Of a stretch of DNA of 64,000 nucleotides, positions 21,736-33,905 are shown piece by piece. The position numbers and the translations under genes were made by a program. Source of the DNA: Aselliscus stoliczkanus (taxonomy: Eukaryota; Chordata; Mammalia; Chiroptera; Hipposideridae); assembly GCA_033961575.1 (NCBI GenBank), contig CM066737.1:66050771-66114770 (forward strand), written 5' to 3'. Position 1 is the first letter of the stretch, and each line of letters opens with the position of its first letter. The notes below the pieces were generated by a model that had not been told where the DNA came from, ran no database searches, and saw only the letters and a list, made by a program, of their open reading frames with translations.

Positions 21736-22875
21736 ACCTATGTGAGTCTTGCATCCTCTGCCCTACTCTGGACTCACACACAGAGAAAGAATCAGACTGG
21801 AACTCATTTGTAGAAATAAGGTTCCAGGTGTCTAGGTAAACAAGGATATATTTATTATTCACCCACATTCAAAACCAAATCAACAATAAACAGTGCCCAG
21901 ATGACAGATTAAAACATCACATTTATTACTAATTTATATTTGAGGCAATGGATTGGTGTCCACCACTCTCATCTTGGAACTGCCCATCTGAGGGTAAATT
22001 TGGTTCTGCAGAAGATACCACTTACCTGGAGTTACTGCCTTACACTGATGTGGTGTGAAGAAGGAAGGAGAATGCTTACAGATTTAGATTATTTTCCCAT
22101 GAATATAATGTTGGACCAATGGCTATATCCTACCCACCAGGTAACTCACAGCATCTCAGTGGAGAGGAGTTAGGGGTGAGGCAAGAGGACTAGAGGTTTA
22201 ATCCCTACTCAGGGAAACCAGACTATTAAAGAATAAACATTCCCCTTCATATCTCTACAGTTCAGAGATTTTATGCAGTGACTCATGCATTAAAAATGAC
22301 CTATCAAGGCTACAGTCAATCTATAGCTTTGTTTGAAAAGAAAAATAAAGGATAGGTGAAAAGAAGCCGAAAAATTTCTTCTTGTTAAAAATATAATACT
22401 TTCTGTGGCCCATGAAGACATGGCTTTGAGGTCAATTTCCTTTTCGAATCAATGAAACTTACATAAATGCTTCTCTGTTGAATCCTTTAGGTATTCATAT
22501 TTCATGAATAATCCATTTTCCCAAGAAAGTCATATTGCAGAAATGCATTCTCTTGGTCTTCCAAAAGCATACACGACCAAATCCCTGGGAATATGGAGGA
22601 CAAACAGGGCAAATGGCAGAGGAGAAACTATGGAAATGTGTGTACACCTCTTTTGTCCATCACAGAAGTGAATGGATATATCTGTACAAGTAAATGGAAA
22701 TTGAGCTCAGTGAGTTTCAATGAATGATAATTTTTACAAAATGGAAAAAGAATGGAGATTTTATCTTATATTTGTATAGTTTTTAAAAGGAATTTCATGA
22801 CTTTGGTATTTGCATACAAAATCAGGTATTGACACTGCAGCAATGGAAATAATTATAATATTAATAATGGCAACA
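21736..22875. other. Unassigned non-coding stretch
   Basis: No repeat or gene recognised. The frame at 21940-22173 has no recognisable protein features. Confidence 0.45.
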
Positions 22876-22879
22876 GTAT

Positions 22880-22982
22880 TTTTTTTAGAGGGCAGTGTCA
22901 CTGGCCCTCATATGTGGGATCCAAACCAGGGCCACTGGCGTCCCAAGCCAGCTCTTAACTACCTCGCCACTCAGCCGGCCCC
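22880..22982 (-). mobile_element. tRNA-derived SINE, short type
   Basis: Standard monomer with a short T-run tail and head GGGGCCGGCTGAGTGG on the minus strand. Flanks CAACAGTATTTT and CAAGAGTTTTAT are a decayed duplication. It sits at the edge of a MIR. Confidence 0.85.
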
Positions 22983-22984
22983 AA

Positions 22985-23180
22985 GAGTTTTATATACATG
23001 TATTATTATACTTAATACTCACAGCATCCATATCATATATATGCTACTGTTATTCCCATTGTACATAGAAAACCAAGGGTCAGAGAGTTTAAGTGACTTG
23101 CCCAAGTTCACTAGTCTAAGTGACTTACTGCTAAGTCATTCAAGTTTTTCTCACCTCAAAGCCTGTAGTCTAAATCACTA
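22985..23180 (-). repeat. MIR-type ancient SINE
   Basis: It contains ATTCCCATTGTACATAGAAA, AAGGGTCAGAGAGTTTAAGTG and ACTTGCCCAAGTTCACTAG in minus-orientation MIR order. The SINE at 22880 abuts it. Confidence 0.75.
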
Positions 23181-24914
23181 CTCAGTAAACCTTCATATGT
23201 TAAGATCCATAATTATAATCTTCTACTGATTCTGGGGTTTAAAAATCGGGAGGGGTTAGGTATAATTTGTTCATGTATTAGTTTATTCTAGAGCCTTATT
23301 CATATTTATCTAGAGCTTACTAGGCTAGGCCCTAGCAAAATTGGCCTTCATGTACTTTATTGTCCAGTGCACTGTTGAGACTCATCTTATTCTGCAAGGA
23401 CAGTTTAGTTGTTTGTGTCTACCCCTGGATTGGGGGTAGGGAGGAGTTTTTTAAAATACTACAAACTTACTCTTTAAGAGACATACCTTCCCCTTATTTT
23501 TAGCCCAAATGTGTATGTCAACCACATCCTGTGACTGAAAAGCAAGTGATTCTGTAAAGGAAAATCATCCGTAGGTGATGTTGTGGGTGGCAGTTGGATG
23601 GTTCATGATGAGAGAAGCATACCTGCCAACTCTGGTGTAGCAACAGAGGGAGGAGCAGTGTGTGGTGACTTGGTGCTGTTTTGTCAAGGGCACAGCCAGA
23701 TTCCTGGCTACATCCCCAGCCATTTCCTTAGGAGCAGACCTGAAGCCCCACTACACAGCGTGGTGTAGAATCTGAGCCAGCCTCAACAATGGGAGGGAGT
23801 AGAGGCCAAGGTGATATTTGGCTGTTGGGTGCTAGTTTTGAGTGCCACAAGTGTGGAGGGTGGACGGAACACAATAGATAAATAAAGAGCTCATTTATTA
23901 ACATAACCTAACTTTCATCCAAGTGGACTGTGGTTTCTATTCTGCCTTTGTATTCACTGAGGCAAAACTATACAGATACATCTGCTTCCCACCCCCACCT
24001 CCATTTATTATAAACATTATCTTATGGCTGGTCCTACTGATCTTCCTTTCAATATTGTAATTTCAAAATGAGATCTAAAATTTTAAATTTCAATGACATA
24101 TGAAGAGTAGTGTACTCGAAAGTGATTTTCTACTAATACATAGGCTATAATATTAAAGACTGTATTCTTTTGGTAGATGTTAATAATTCTGTTACCATGG
24201 AACATTTATTCCTTTAATTTCATGTAAATTTAAATTTTATGATGTTTGCTTCTCCAAGATTATATAATCCTTTTTTATTATTGAAAAGAATCACAATTAT
24301 GCAAATGATGATATCCAAGGAGACAAGCAGCAATTAACTGTGAAAGACAGGCTGCTACTGTAAGAATTGTATTTGCACTGAATGGAATTGGACTTTTCTT
24401 AAAATAAACCTTTAATAAGAAAATTCAGTTGGTACAGATTTTAAAAGCAAGCAGTTCATTGAGACAAGTTTGTACTCTTGCCATAATAGTTTTGCATTTT
24501 AATATTTATAGTTTTCTTTTACTCTAGTATGCTTTTAGCTCCTGCCCTATAAAAAAAAATGGCTGCTTCAGCAAGTAAGAAATACATGTGGAAAAAAAAA
24601 CACACTCAGGTTTATATAAATTTAACCTAACTACTCACTGTCGTTATTAAGAAAACTGGGCAATAATAACCATTTTAAAGATTTTTTCAAACCTAAATGT
24701 GCTTCGTTTTTATTTATAGCCCCTCTAAAATTAAAACTAGTTTTTCATTATGATTCTTCAATGTGTATTGAGCTAGAATTTCCCTTGGGCCTACTTTTTG
24801 GTAGTGAATTGCACACAGAGTGAAGGGCTTTTACTGCTTTAAGTGGTGAGACTCCATTTACTGTATTTCTTTTGCTGTCACCTGTCACCATTCACAAGGG
24901 TCCAACAAGACTTC
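23181..24914. other. Unassigned non-coding stretch
   Basis: No young repeat or coding signal. At 24290-24420 there is a non-repetitive AT-rich block with an octamer-like ATTATGCAAATGA and a TAATTA-like core nearby, which is a candidate for conserved regulatory DNA. Confidence 0.4.
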
Positions 24915-25150
24915 AAGGTGGTGTAGCATACTACTTAAAAGCACAGATTATTTTAGAAGTCAACCAACCTGGGTCCAAATCCTGGTACTTCCACTTATTA
25001 ACTCAGTGTCCTTGGACAAATTACTTAACCTCTTTTAGTCTCAGTGTGTCCATTTGCATAAAGGTTTTAATAATACAGCCTGCTTCATGAAAATTAACTG
25101 AGTTAATCCAGGTTTAGCACAATGTCTGGCACACAATAAGTACTCATTGT
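24915..25150 (+). repeat. MIR-type ancient SINE, nearly full length
   Basis: It follows the whole MIR order: TGGTGTAGCATACTACTTAAA, ACCTGGGTCCAAATCCTGG, CTTCCACTTATTAACTCAGTG, AAATTACTTAACCTCTTTTAG and ACAATGTCTGGCACACAATAAG. Confidence 0.9.
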
Positions 25151-25924
25151 AATAACTGCTATTATTATTACCTACCTTATAGAGTAGTGTATACTCTGGA
25201 GAACTGAGTCTACAAAAGGAACATTCTAGTAGCTTTCTTTGGTGAAAAGCAGAGATGGGATAAGGTATCAAAGTTTTTATTCAGACTGAACTTTGTAGTT
25301 AATCTGATTTCTCACATTTGCAAGGGAGAAACAGAGAAAGAGAAAAGCATGATGAAATCTGTCATCTATTGCATCAATTCATCCCAGGAAAAACAAGATG
25401 ACTGCATATGTTGATTAAGACAAGAAAATCATAAAGCACCAACCACACATTTGAATTGGCATTTAAATTCTCATTGGGCCTGGGTAGTTTAACTGAAGGA
25501 ATTGCAGAGGTAGGCACATTTGGTGATAATTTGGCCTAGAGGCTTCATTTTAAATTGAGAGCTCTCAGGTTTTCATGGACTCTCAGACTAGAAGGAACCA
25601 GTTAAGGAAATTCAAACTCACTTATTAGCCTGGGATCATTGGGGTTGTATTCCAATTTAAAACATCATATATAAATAGCTTTGAGGACCAAGGGATTTAA
25701 AAAGCAGCATCAATGCTTTCCAAACCATCAGCACCACCAGCAGCACCTTCACAGTTGGTTCCCAGTTATGCATACTGAATCCCAGTTAACCACCATGGGT
25801 CTTGGGGATAGAGCAAATAATGGAACAGAGAGAAGTCATTGTGGGGCCCAGCAACAGACTTCAGAATGAAGCATATCAGGAGAAAAGCCACTGCCTGTTT
25901 TGTCCTTTCTTATCGCCCATCCTT
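25151..25924. other. Unassigned non-coding stretch
   Basis: No repeat or gene recognised. Confidence 0.45.
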
Positions 25925-26060
25925 TATAACTTGCTGTCTGGGTTCTAGTCTCTGCTCTGCCACTAACTTACTCAGTGCCCACGGACAAGTCACTCATATC
26001 CCCCCTCTCTTAGTTTCCTCTCCTATAAATAGAGAGGGTAAAATTTCCAAGGTTCTTCTT
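25925..26060 (+). repeat. MIR-type ancient SINE, partial
   Basis: GGGTTCTAGTCTCTGCTCTG, then AGTCACTCATATCCCCCCTC and TTAGTTTCCTCTCCTATAAA, in MIR order. Confidence 0.75.
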
Positions 26061-26227
26061 AACTCTGACAGTTTATGATTCTTGTAGAAGATTGCAAGAG
26101 TATGGGTAGATGAGTTTGGGTAGCTCTCTGAGTCTGATTCCAGGAGTATGATAGTTTGTGAATCTTCTCCCCCAGAGAGAGTTATTCTCACATACTAACT
26201 CTGATTATTAGTGAGTGGTGATGGTGG

Positions 26228-26230
<3 letters not shown>

Positions 26231-26320
<90 letters not shown>
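26231..26320. repeat. Compound (GT)20(GA)25 microsatellite
   Basis: Twenty uninterrupted GT units (26231-26270) directly followed by 25 uninterrupted GA units (26271-26320). Open frames across it encode only alternating low-complexity residues and are not genes. Confidence 0.98.
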
Positions 26321-26323
<3 letters not shown>

Positions 26324-27254
26324 AGAGAAAGGAACAAATGAAGAGTCAGAGTGAGAAGGTGAGAGAAGAGACAGAAAGCATGATTGCACATATTGGAGAA
26401 GGTGGGACTGGGGAAATTCAGACTCAGAATCTTTTGAAATATTTCCTCTTATACTATTATTCCTTCTGGGTCCCTGTAGGAGCTCTAACTTTAGAATCAC
26501 ACACAAACTTAATTAGTTTTTTCCAAATTATTAATAAATTATTCAAACCATCTCTTCAAGCCCAGTTAGCTTCCCCAGACAACTGCTACCATAGAATATG
26601 AGCTACAGCCTGATAAAAAGAGGAGCAGCGGAAGTACTCCAGGGCTTCTGCCCCTTATCCACAAACAGACCTAGCGATGTGCTTTTCAGCAAGACCAATT
26701 CATTAACAGAGAAAACTGTTAATAGTGCTGGATTAGCTACCTGCGAGACCATCTGTGCCTCTTATACTGAGGCACCTGAGAATGACTGGGTTGGGAGGGT
26801 TGTATGATTTTCATACAGGTCAAAGTCAGAACTTGGAAGAATTAAATCTTTGAGATTGCTCCTCTTCTTAATATTTACTGGAGGCCGGAGGTCACCTTTT
26901 GTCTCTCTCAAGTCAGCAGTCTTAAAGTCACATACTCTTGCAACATTTTTTTTTCATAAGCTGTGGACTGGGCTCATAAACTGTGACATGGCTGTAAGAG
27001 ATGGTATGTTTGTAGGAATACCTTTATACAGTTGGGATTACAATAGGAGATTTTTTAGTAGAGACATCCCAATGCATTCCTGCTTATTCTATTTATTCAT
27101 ATCCAAGGGTAATTATAGTAAGGCTTTGTCCAGGAGAAATCATGTTTTAAGTGCTTTCAACTCTCTTCTGTATCAGGTCTCAGTAGCCCAAAATGCCAAC
27201 TCCACCCTCATCCCATGTTGTTGGGAGGTACTTCAGTACACTGCTTACATATTG
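26321..27254. other. Unassigned non-coding stretch
   Basis: The frame at 26850-27275 (141 codons) has no recognisable domain and ends in MIR-like sequence. No other features. Confidence 0.4.
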
Positions 27255-27420
27255 GAGGATTTAAGCCTTAGATAGCGACAGACTTGGTTTCAAATCCGAA
27301 CTCAGTCACTATATCCTGAGCCTGTGCTCTCATCTGTAAAATAGGATAATAACATGGAACTCAAAAGGATGAAGTAGGATGTAGGAATTCAACGAGAAAA
27401 TATTCATAAAAACTTAAGTG
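27255..27420 (+). repeat. MIR-type ancient SINE, partial
   Basis: CGACAGACTTGGTTTCAAAT, GTGCTCTCATCTGTAAAATAGG and the following AATAACATGGAACTC block follow MIR order, diverged. Confidence 0.65.
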
Positions 27421-28459
27421 TTTTGGTCATAATAACAATAAATCATATCTTTTATTATTGTTGCCCTAAAATTACCTGTATTGAACCTGTTGTTTCAACA
27501 ATATGTTGCAAAGTTTTGTTTTTTATTTTGACATTCAATATTATTTTATATTAATTTCAGGTGTACAGCATAGAGGTTAGACATTTATATAATTTGAGAA
27601 GTGGTCCCCCTGAATAGTCTAGTACCCACCTGGCACTATACATAGCTATTATCATAGTATTGACTATATTCCCTAAGCTTTACTTTACATCTCCATGACT
27701 ATTTTGTAACTACCAATTTGTCTTTCTTACTCCCTTCCCCTTTTTCACTCACCTCCCTCCCATCTGACAACTATCAAAATGTTCTCTGTATCTATGAGTT
27801 TGTTTCCATTTTGTTTGTTTCTTTATTTTGTTTTGTAGATTCCACAAATAAGCAAAATCACATTGCATCTGTCTTTTTTTATCTGACATACTTCACTTAG
27901 CACAATACCCTCCAGGCCCATCCATGCTATCGCAAATGGCAAGAACACATTCCCATCCATGGCCGAGTAATATTCCATCGTACATATGTACCACCTACTC
28001 CTTATCCGTTCATCCATTGATGGACACCCAGGCTACCCCCACATCTTGGGTATTATAAACAATGCTGCAATGAACATAAGAATGCACACATCCCCTCAAA
28101 GAAGCGTTTTAGGTTTCTTTGGATAAATACCCAGGAGTGGGATTACTGGGTCCTTCTTTATCTTATTATAGCCTTTGTTTTAATGTCAATATTGCTACCT
28201 CAGCCTTTTTGTTTGTTTCCATTTTCATAAAATATCTTTTTCCATCCTTTTGCTTTCAGCCTGTGTGTGCCTTTGATCTGAAGTGAGTCTCTTATAGGCA
28301 GCATATGTAAGTGTCTTGTTTTCCTATCCATTCAGCCACCCTATGTCTTTGGATTGGAGCATTTAATCAATTTACATTTAAAGTAATTGTTGATAGATAT
28401 GTAGTTATTGCCATTTTATTATTCATATTTTTATCTTTTTTTTTATTTTAAACAAGTCC

Positions 28460-29336
28460 TTCTAAGATTCTCTGTAATACTGATTTGATGGTGATGCAAT
28501 CTTTTAGCTTTTTCTTGTCTGGGAAGCTCTTCATCTGTCCCTCAATTCTAAATGATAGCTTTGCTGGGTAGAGTAATCTTGGTTGTAGGTTCTAACTTTT
28601 CCTCACTTTGAATATTTGCTGCCAATCTCTTCTGGCCTGCAGTTTCTCTTGAGAAATCAGCTAACAGTCTTAGGGGTGCTCCCTTGTAGGTAACTAACTG
28701 CTGTTCTCTTGCTGCTTTTAAGATTCTCTCTTTGTTTCTAAACTGTGGTGTTTTAATTATGATGTGTGTTGGAGTGGGTCTGTTTGGGTTCATCTTGTTT
28801 GGGACTCTGTGCTTCCTGAGCTTGTAGATCCATTTCCTTTGCCAGGTAGGGAAGTTTTCCATCATTATTTCTTACCTTGCTCTCTCTCTTCTCCTTCTGG
28901 CACCCCTATGATGCAAATGTTGGTACACTTGATATTGTCCCAGAGGCCCCTGAAACCATCCTCATTTTTTTTTTTTTTGGATTCTTGTTTCTTTTTCATA
29001 ATCTGATCTGGTGTTTTCTGCTACCTTATCTTCTACATCACTGATTCAATTCTCTGCTTAATCTAATCTACCTTTTATTCCCTCCAACATATTCTTTATT
29101 TAAGTTGTTGCAGTCTTTATTTCTGACTGGTTCTTTTTGATGTTGTCTATCTCCATCTCCATTTTTATGTTGCATATCTCTTTGTTGAAGTGCTCCCTGA
29201 GATAATTGAGCATCTTTATAACCAGTGTTTTGAACTCTGCCTCTGGTGCTAGATTGGTTGTCTCTATTTGGTTTAATTCTTTTTCTGGAGCTTTGTTCTG
29301 TTCTTTTATTTGGGACATGTGTCTTTGTCTCTCCAT
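28460..29336 (-). pseudogene. L1 ORF1 remnant, type C
   Basis: It starts MERQRHMSQIKEQ at 29336, followed by a coiled-coil stretch interrupted by stops and a frameshift at about 29100. The C-terminal half (28865-28548) has ENFPTWQRKW, PTHIIIKTPQFRNKERIL and VTYKGAPLRLLADFS, typical of the ORF1 C-terminal RNA-binding part. No intact protein can be made. More decayed than the type B ORF1s, so probably older. Confidence 0.8.
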
Positions 29337-30784
29337 TTTGGCTGCCTCCCTGTGTTTGTTTCTATGTAGGGCTGCTATGTCTCCCTTTCTTAGTAGAGTG
29401 GCCTTATGTAGTAGGTGTCCTGTGGTGCAGTCTCCCTGGTCACCAGAGCCAGATGCTCCAGGTATGTCCCTTCTGTTTTTGTGTGTGTGTGTGTGTGTGT
29501 GTGTCATCCTGTTGTAATTGAGCCTTGGTTTCTGTTTGCACATCATCAGGAGGGATTGACCCTTAGGCTGATTGGTTGTGAGGACTGGCTTTAACTACAG
29601 TTGAGGAGCTGTTGTGCCAAGGCTGACCCTGCAGAGAAGGGTTTGCTTTAGTGGAGCTCTGCTGCCTGCCCAGTCTTCCCTTTGGGTTTATAGTCCTGGA
29701 AAGTGGCCAGGTGATGCTCCAGCTGGGTCTGATTCTAGCCACCAGGCATGCCAACCCTGGGACCTCCTAGGAGGGGACCTGCTGCAGGCCAGGTGTGTTC
29801 TGCATGGGGCCACCTGGCATGAGCCACAAAGCAATTCACAAATGGCTTCTGACCACACTGGGCTTGAAGGTGCTTTGAGAGGCCAATCTGAACCAAGGCC
29901 AGCTGTCATTTATGCTAGGTTTATGGCTGCTCAGCCAGAGGTACAGGATACCCCGAAGTCAAATGCTGCTTGTTTGGGTTTTGTGAACCTTTGAGAGAGT
30001 TTATGGAAGTCCACAGCATGAGCTAATACAGGTTGTTTTTATGGAAAAGCCACTGGAAGTGGCTTGAGTGGGCCTGAAAGTTGGGTGTGGCATGCATGGT
30101 CTCAGGGAATCAGATGAAAAAAGATGGTCACCCTGATGGAGACTCAGATATGGCATTTACCTGTGTCTGTACGCAGAGAAGAGCTGAACAAAGAAACCAA
30201 GCCTTCTGTCAGCTCCTCCCTCTGGGAGAAAGCTGCCCCTTTAGCCCTCACCCTGAAACCAGACAACTGAGCTCCTCTGTGTATGTCCCTGGTGCCTCTT
30301 GCTGCTGCCCCAGTGCTGGAGCTCAGAGCTAGTGAGTCCATCAGAAAGTAAGTCTGTGTTTGGTCCCTTTAATAGTAGTGCCTGGGACTCCAGCCACCCT
30401 CCTTCTCACTCAGCCACAATCTCTGCTGATTTTCACAGCCGGAAGTTATAGGGACTTCTCTCTTTGGCAGTGAAACTCAGCTGTAGAGTGTTGCATGGGC
30501 CTGGGACCCCTTGCTCCTTAGGGGAGGACCTCCACAGTTGAGATATCCTTCCCAATTGTTAATGGTCACACGTGGGTGTGAGACCAGTTCGTTCTGTGTC
30601 TCCACCCCTCCGACGAGTCTTCGGATGGATTCTTCTGTCTGCCCATACTTGTAGGACTTCAGTTCTGCTAAACTTTAGGTGATTCTCAGTGATGGTTGTT
30701 TTGTAGTTTAGTTGTAATCTTGATGTCATGAGAGGAAATGAGTACAATGTTTACCTACCTTACCATCTTGACCTCACCAAGTTC
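29337..30784 (-). promoter_or_regulatory. L1 type C 5' UTR (promoter region), with TG microsatellite
   Basis: About 1.4 kb preceding ORF1, ending at the element's 5' terminus (GAACTTGGTGAGGTC on the minus strand). A run of TG units sits at 29481-29504. The matching but truncated 5' UTR in the plus-strand copy starts near 34640. Promoter function is inferred from the family. Confidence 0.6.
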
Positions 30785-30839
30785 TGTTGCAAGCTTTTAA
30801 ACATTAAAACAATAAGGTTACAGGACATGAGATGGCCTT

Positions 30840-32359
30840 TCCTTGTTAAACTATCTTTAAAATTTTTTATTTATTTATTAAAATGTTTGTTTCTAAACGT
30901 TTAATTTTCTGATAATGGGAGATTCACATGCACTTGTAAAAAATAATACAGAGATCCCATGTAACCTATATCCAGCTTCCTTCAATGGTAATATCCTGTA
31001 AAACTATAGTACAGTATCACAACCAAGATACAATTCACAAATCTTACTCAGATTTCCCAGTTTTATTTATACTCATGTGTGTGTGTGTTTAGTTAAATGC
31101 TATTTGTCATAGAGCAGATTCATGTATGTAACCCCACAGACAGCCAAGGCACAGAAAAGTTCCATTATCACATGGATCCCTCATGTTGGCCTTTTATAGC
31201 CATATCAGTCTTCCCCCACATTCCCTGTCTCTAATCTCTGGCAACAAATAATCTGGTCACCACTTTTATTATTTTCTCAATTCTAGAATACTATATAAAC
31301 GGAATTATACATTATATAATCTTTTGGTGTTGGCTTTCTACACTCAGCGTAATTCCCTGGAAATTCATCCAAGTTGTTGAGTATATCAAGTTTGTTCCTT
31401 TGTACTGCTGAATAGTATGCCATGGTATGGTATACAGCTTTTCAAACATTCATCCTTTGAGGGAAACCTGGTCTACATTCAGTTTTTTGCTATTATGAAT
31501 CAAGTTGCTTGAACATTCTTGTACAGATTTTTGTGTGAACATGGTTTTCATTTCTTTGGGATGAATGCCTAAGAGTGCAATTGCTGGATCATATATGGTT
31601 GCATATTTGGTTTTATAAGAAATTGCCAAACTATTTTCCACAGTGGTTGTACCATTTTAGTTTCTCACCAACAGTGTATTAGTGAGCAATTTCTCCACAT
31701 CTTTGACAGAATTTGTTGTTTTGAGAATTTTTAATTTTAGCCATTCTGATAGGTGTGTACTCCTGTCTCATTGTGGTTTTAATTTGCATTTCCTTAAGGC
31801 CTATTTCTGGGTTCTGTATTCTGGGTTCTGTATTCTGTTCAACTGATCTATGTGTCTATCCTTCCACCAATAACACACTGTCTTGCATACTATAAACATT
31901 AGGCCGTACTATCCTTCATTATTCCTTTTTCAGGATTATTTTAGCTATTCTAGGGATTATGCCTTTTCATATAAATTTTAAAATAATCTTGTCTATGTCT
32001 ACAAAAAAAAGCATGCTGGGATTTTAATGGGGATTGCGTTAAAAACGTATGGGTCAATTTTTGGGGAGATTGACAGCTTTACTCAGTTGAGACTTCAAAT
32101 CTATGTACATAGTATGCCTCTCCTTTTCTTTAGGTCTTTAATTTCTTTCATAAGAATTTCATAATTGTCAGCATATAGATTCAGTATACATTTTGTTAAA
32201 TTTATACTAAATTATGTCATTTTCTTTGCAATGATTATAAATGGTTTTGTGTTTTTAATTCATTTCTAAATATTCAGTGTTAGTATATAGTAATTGAACT
32301 GATTTTTGTTGATTAATATATCTTGGGAACTAACAGAACTCACTTTTTAATTCTCAGAG

Positions 32360-32398
<39 letters not shown>

Positions 32399-32830
32399 CA
32401 TGTATAAATTCCTTGAGATTTTTCTTGTTATCTACAAATAGGGAAAATTTTACTTCTAACTTTACAATCTGTATGCCTTTAATATTTTTCTTACCTTATT
32501 GCAGTGGCTACAACTTCCAATACTGTGCTGAAGAACAAGGACATCCTTATCTTGTTCCTGATCCCAGAGGAAAGCATTAAGTTGTTGATTATTATGATGT
32601 TACTTGGAGGGATTTTTAGATACTCTATGTCATGTTGAAGAATTCTCCTCTATTCCTAGTTTACTGAGTGTGTTTATCATAAAAGTATGTTGGATATGAT
32701 ACAAGATTTTTCTCAATCTATTGAGTTAATCACATTTTCTATATTTTTGGATACAGTGTGTTACATTAATTGATTTTCTTACATTGAACCACTCTAGAAA
32801 ACCTAGGATAAATCCCACTTGGTCCTAGCT
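30840..32830 (-). mobile_element. Ancient L1M, ORF2 C-terminal part and 3' UTR
   Basis: Old L1M sequence read on the minus strand: 3' UTR blocks (GAGATCCCATGTAACCTATA, CAATGGTAATATCCTGTAAA), then ORF2 C-terminal sequence full of stops (AGTGCAATTGCTGGATCATA, CAAACTATTTTCCACAGTGG, CATTTCCTTAAGG), continuing into ORF2 interior to about 32830. A TG microsatellite at 32361-32395 lies inside. It abuts the L1 ending at 30784. Confidence 0.85.
32361..32395. repeat. (TG)n microsatellite
   Basis: Seventeen uninterrupted TG units within the ancient L1M. Confidence 0.97.
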
Positions 32831-32854
32831 AAATCCTGTACATCCATCTAAACT

Positions 32855-33115
32855 CAATTCAGGTGTCAGCTCCTCCAGGCAGTCCTCCCTCATATTGCCA
32901 AGTTGGTCAGGTGCCTTTTCTTTCAGTTTCTAAAATAACCTGTCTTTTTATTTTTTATTTTTGCTATATTTCCTGTAAAATAATAATGCATATTGGACTG
33001 TATTCCCAACTAGGCTGTGAACTCTCTGTGAGTGGCATTCCAGGTTTATCCATCTTTCTATTTCTAGTGACTAGCATAGTGCCTGCTGCTAATAGGTACT
33101 TAAATGCCTGTCTGG
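32855..33115 (+). repeat. L2 LINE, 3' end
   Basis: It follows L2 3' end order: GTGTCAGCTCCTCCAGGCAGTCCTCCCTC, AACTAGGCTGTGAACTCTCTG and GACTAGCATAGTGCCTGCTGC, then AATAGGTACTTAAATG. Confidence 0.85.
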
Positions 33116-33689
33116 GGGACCAAAGAATGGTGTGTTTCCTTTTGAAGAAGTTAGGAATGAGAGAAACAATACCTTTGTAATTCTCTAAGTTTTCTGGCCC
33201 AAGTATTGATTTATTGTCATCAGTATGTGTGTTGGGAACGTGAGTCACGATCCAGTCATCCCTGGGTGGATGTAGAGTTTGTACTTCCAACAGTACAATG
33301 AAAACTCTAGCAGAAAACCTTAGACCAAGCTAAAAGTCGAGTGTTTCTACTACCAAAGGAAGTCCTTGACCAGCTCCAAATTTGTTTTCTTCCTCACTCA
33401 AGCCTTATTGAACCTCTATTATGAGTCAAAATTTATGCTTGGAATTGGGGATATTAAGGTAAATATCATACTGTCTTCATCCCAGAGAACCTTTCAGTTA
33501 TGCTTTCCCTTACCCTTTGATACTCCCTTTGCCTTTACATTTGTTCTGGGATTAAAATGGAAAGAAATTATGGTAAAGTTCCAAATGTAATATTGCTATG
33601 AGATGAGAGGAACAAAAAATACCTCAGAAAAAAATAGCTAGGTGGCATGATTGACACTGTCTCCATTTTTATAGGTATAATGCTTCACT
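33116..33689. other. Unassigned non-coding stretch
   Basis: About 33425-33510 vaguely resembles a common ancient repeat motif (TATTATGAGTCAAAATTTATGCTTGGAATTGGGG). The rest is unassigned. Confidence 0.4.
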
Positions 33690-33905
33690 GTATATACATA
33701 CATGGTATAGTGAAAAGTGCCTGAGGTTTAGAGCCAGACAGATCTAGGTTTGGATACTCACTCTGCTACTTACTGGCTGTGTGACATCAATTAGCTTTAT
33801 ATTTTCATCTCAAAAATGGGAATAATGATAAATATCTCTAGGAAAGTTTTGGAGATTAAATGATGTGGTATATACAAAGAGCCTGGGACATAATAAACAT
33901 TCAAT
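33690..33905 (+). repeat. MIR-type ancient SINE
   Basis: TATAGTGAAAAGTGCCTGAGG, CTGCTACTTACTGGCTGTGTG, TTCATCTCAAAAATGGGAATA and GAGCCTGGGACATAATAAAC in MIR order. Confidence 0.9.

Larger units (their letters stand above)
27518..30784 (-). mobile_element. L1 LINE, type C: full 5' end, reverse transcriptase deleted
   Basis: Imperfect 14-base duplication (TGTTGCAAAGTTTT at 27504-27517; TGTTGCAAGCTTTT at 30785-30798). On the minus strand the order is a long 5' UTR (30784 to about 29340), decayed ORF1 (29336 to about 28460), the start of ORF2, a jump at about 28150-28158 into the far C-terminal ORF2 region, and the 3' UTR to 27518. The 3.3 kb element is thus complete at both ends but lacks roughly the middle two-thirds of a normal L1. 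Its ORF2 junction is the same as in the L1s at 10225 and 34640. Confidence 0.9.

Noticed and set aside
26188..26601. Open frames across the GT/GA tract
   Set aside because: Low-complexity translation of a microsatellite, open on both strands. The same applies to 12435-12648 and 52384-52650.
26850..27275. A 141-codon open frame
   Set aside because: No recognisable protein family, and its 3' end runs into MIR-like sequence. I treated it as chance.
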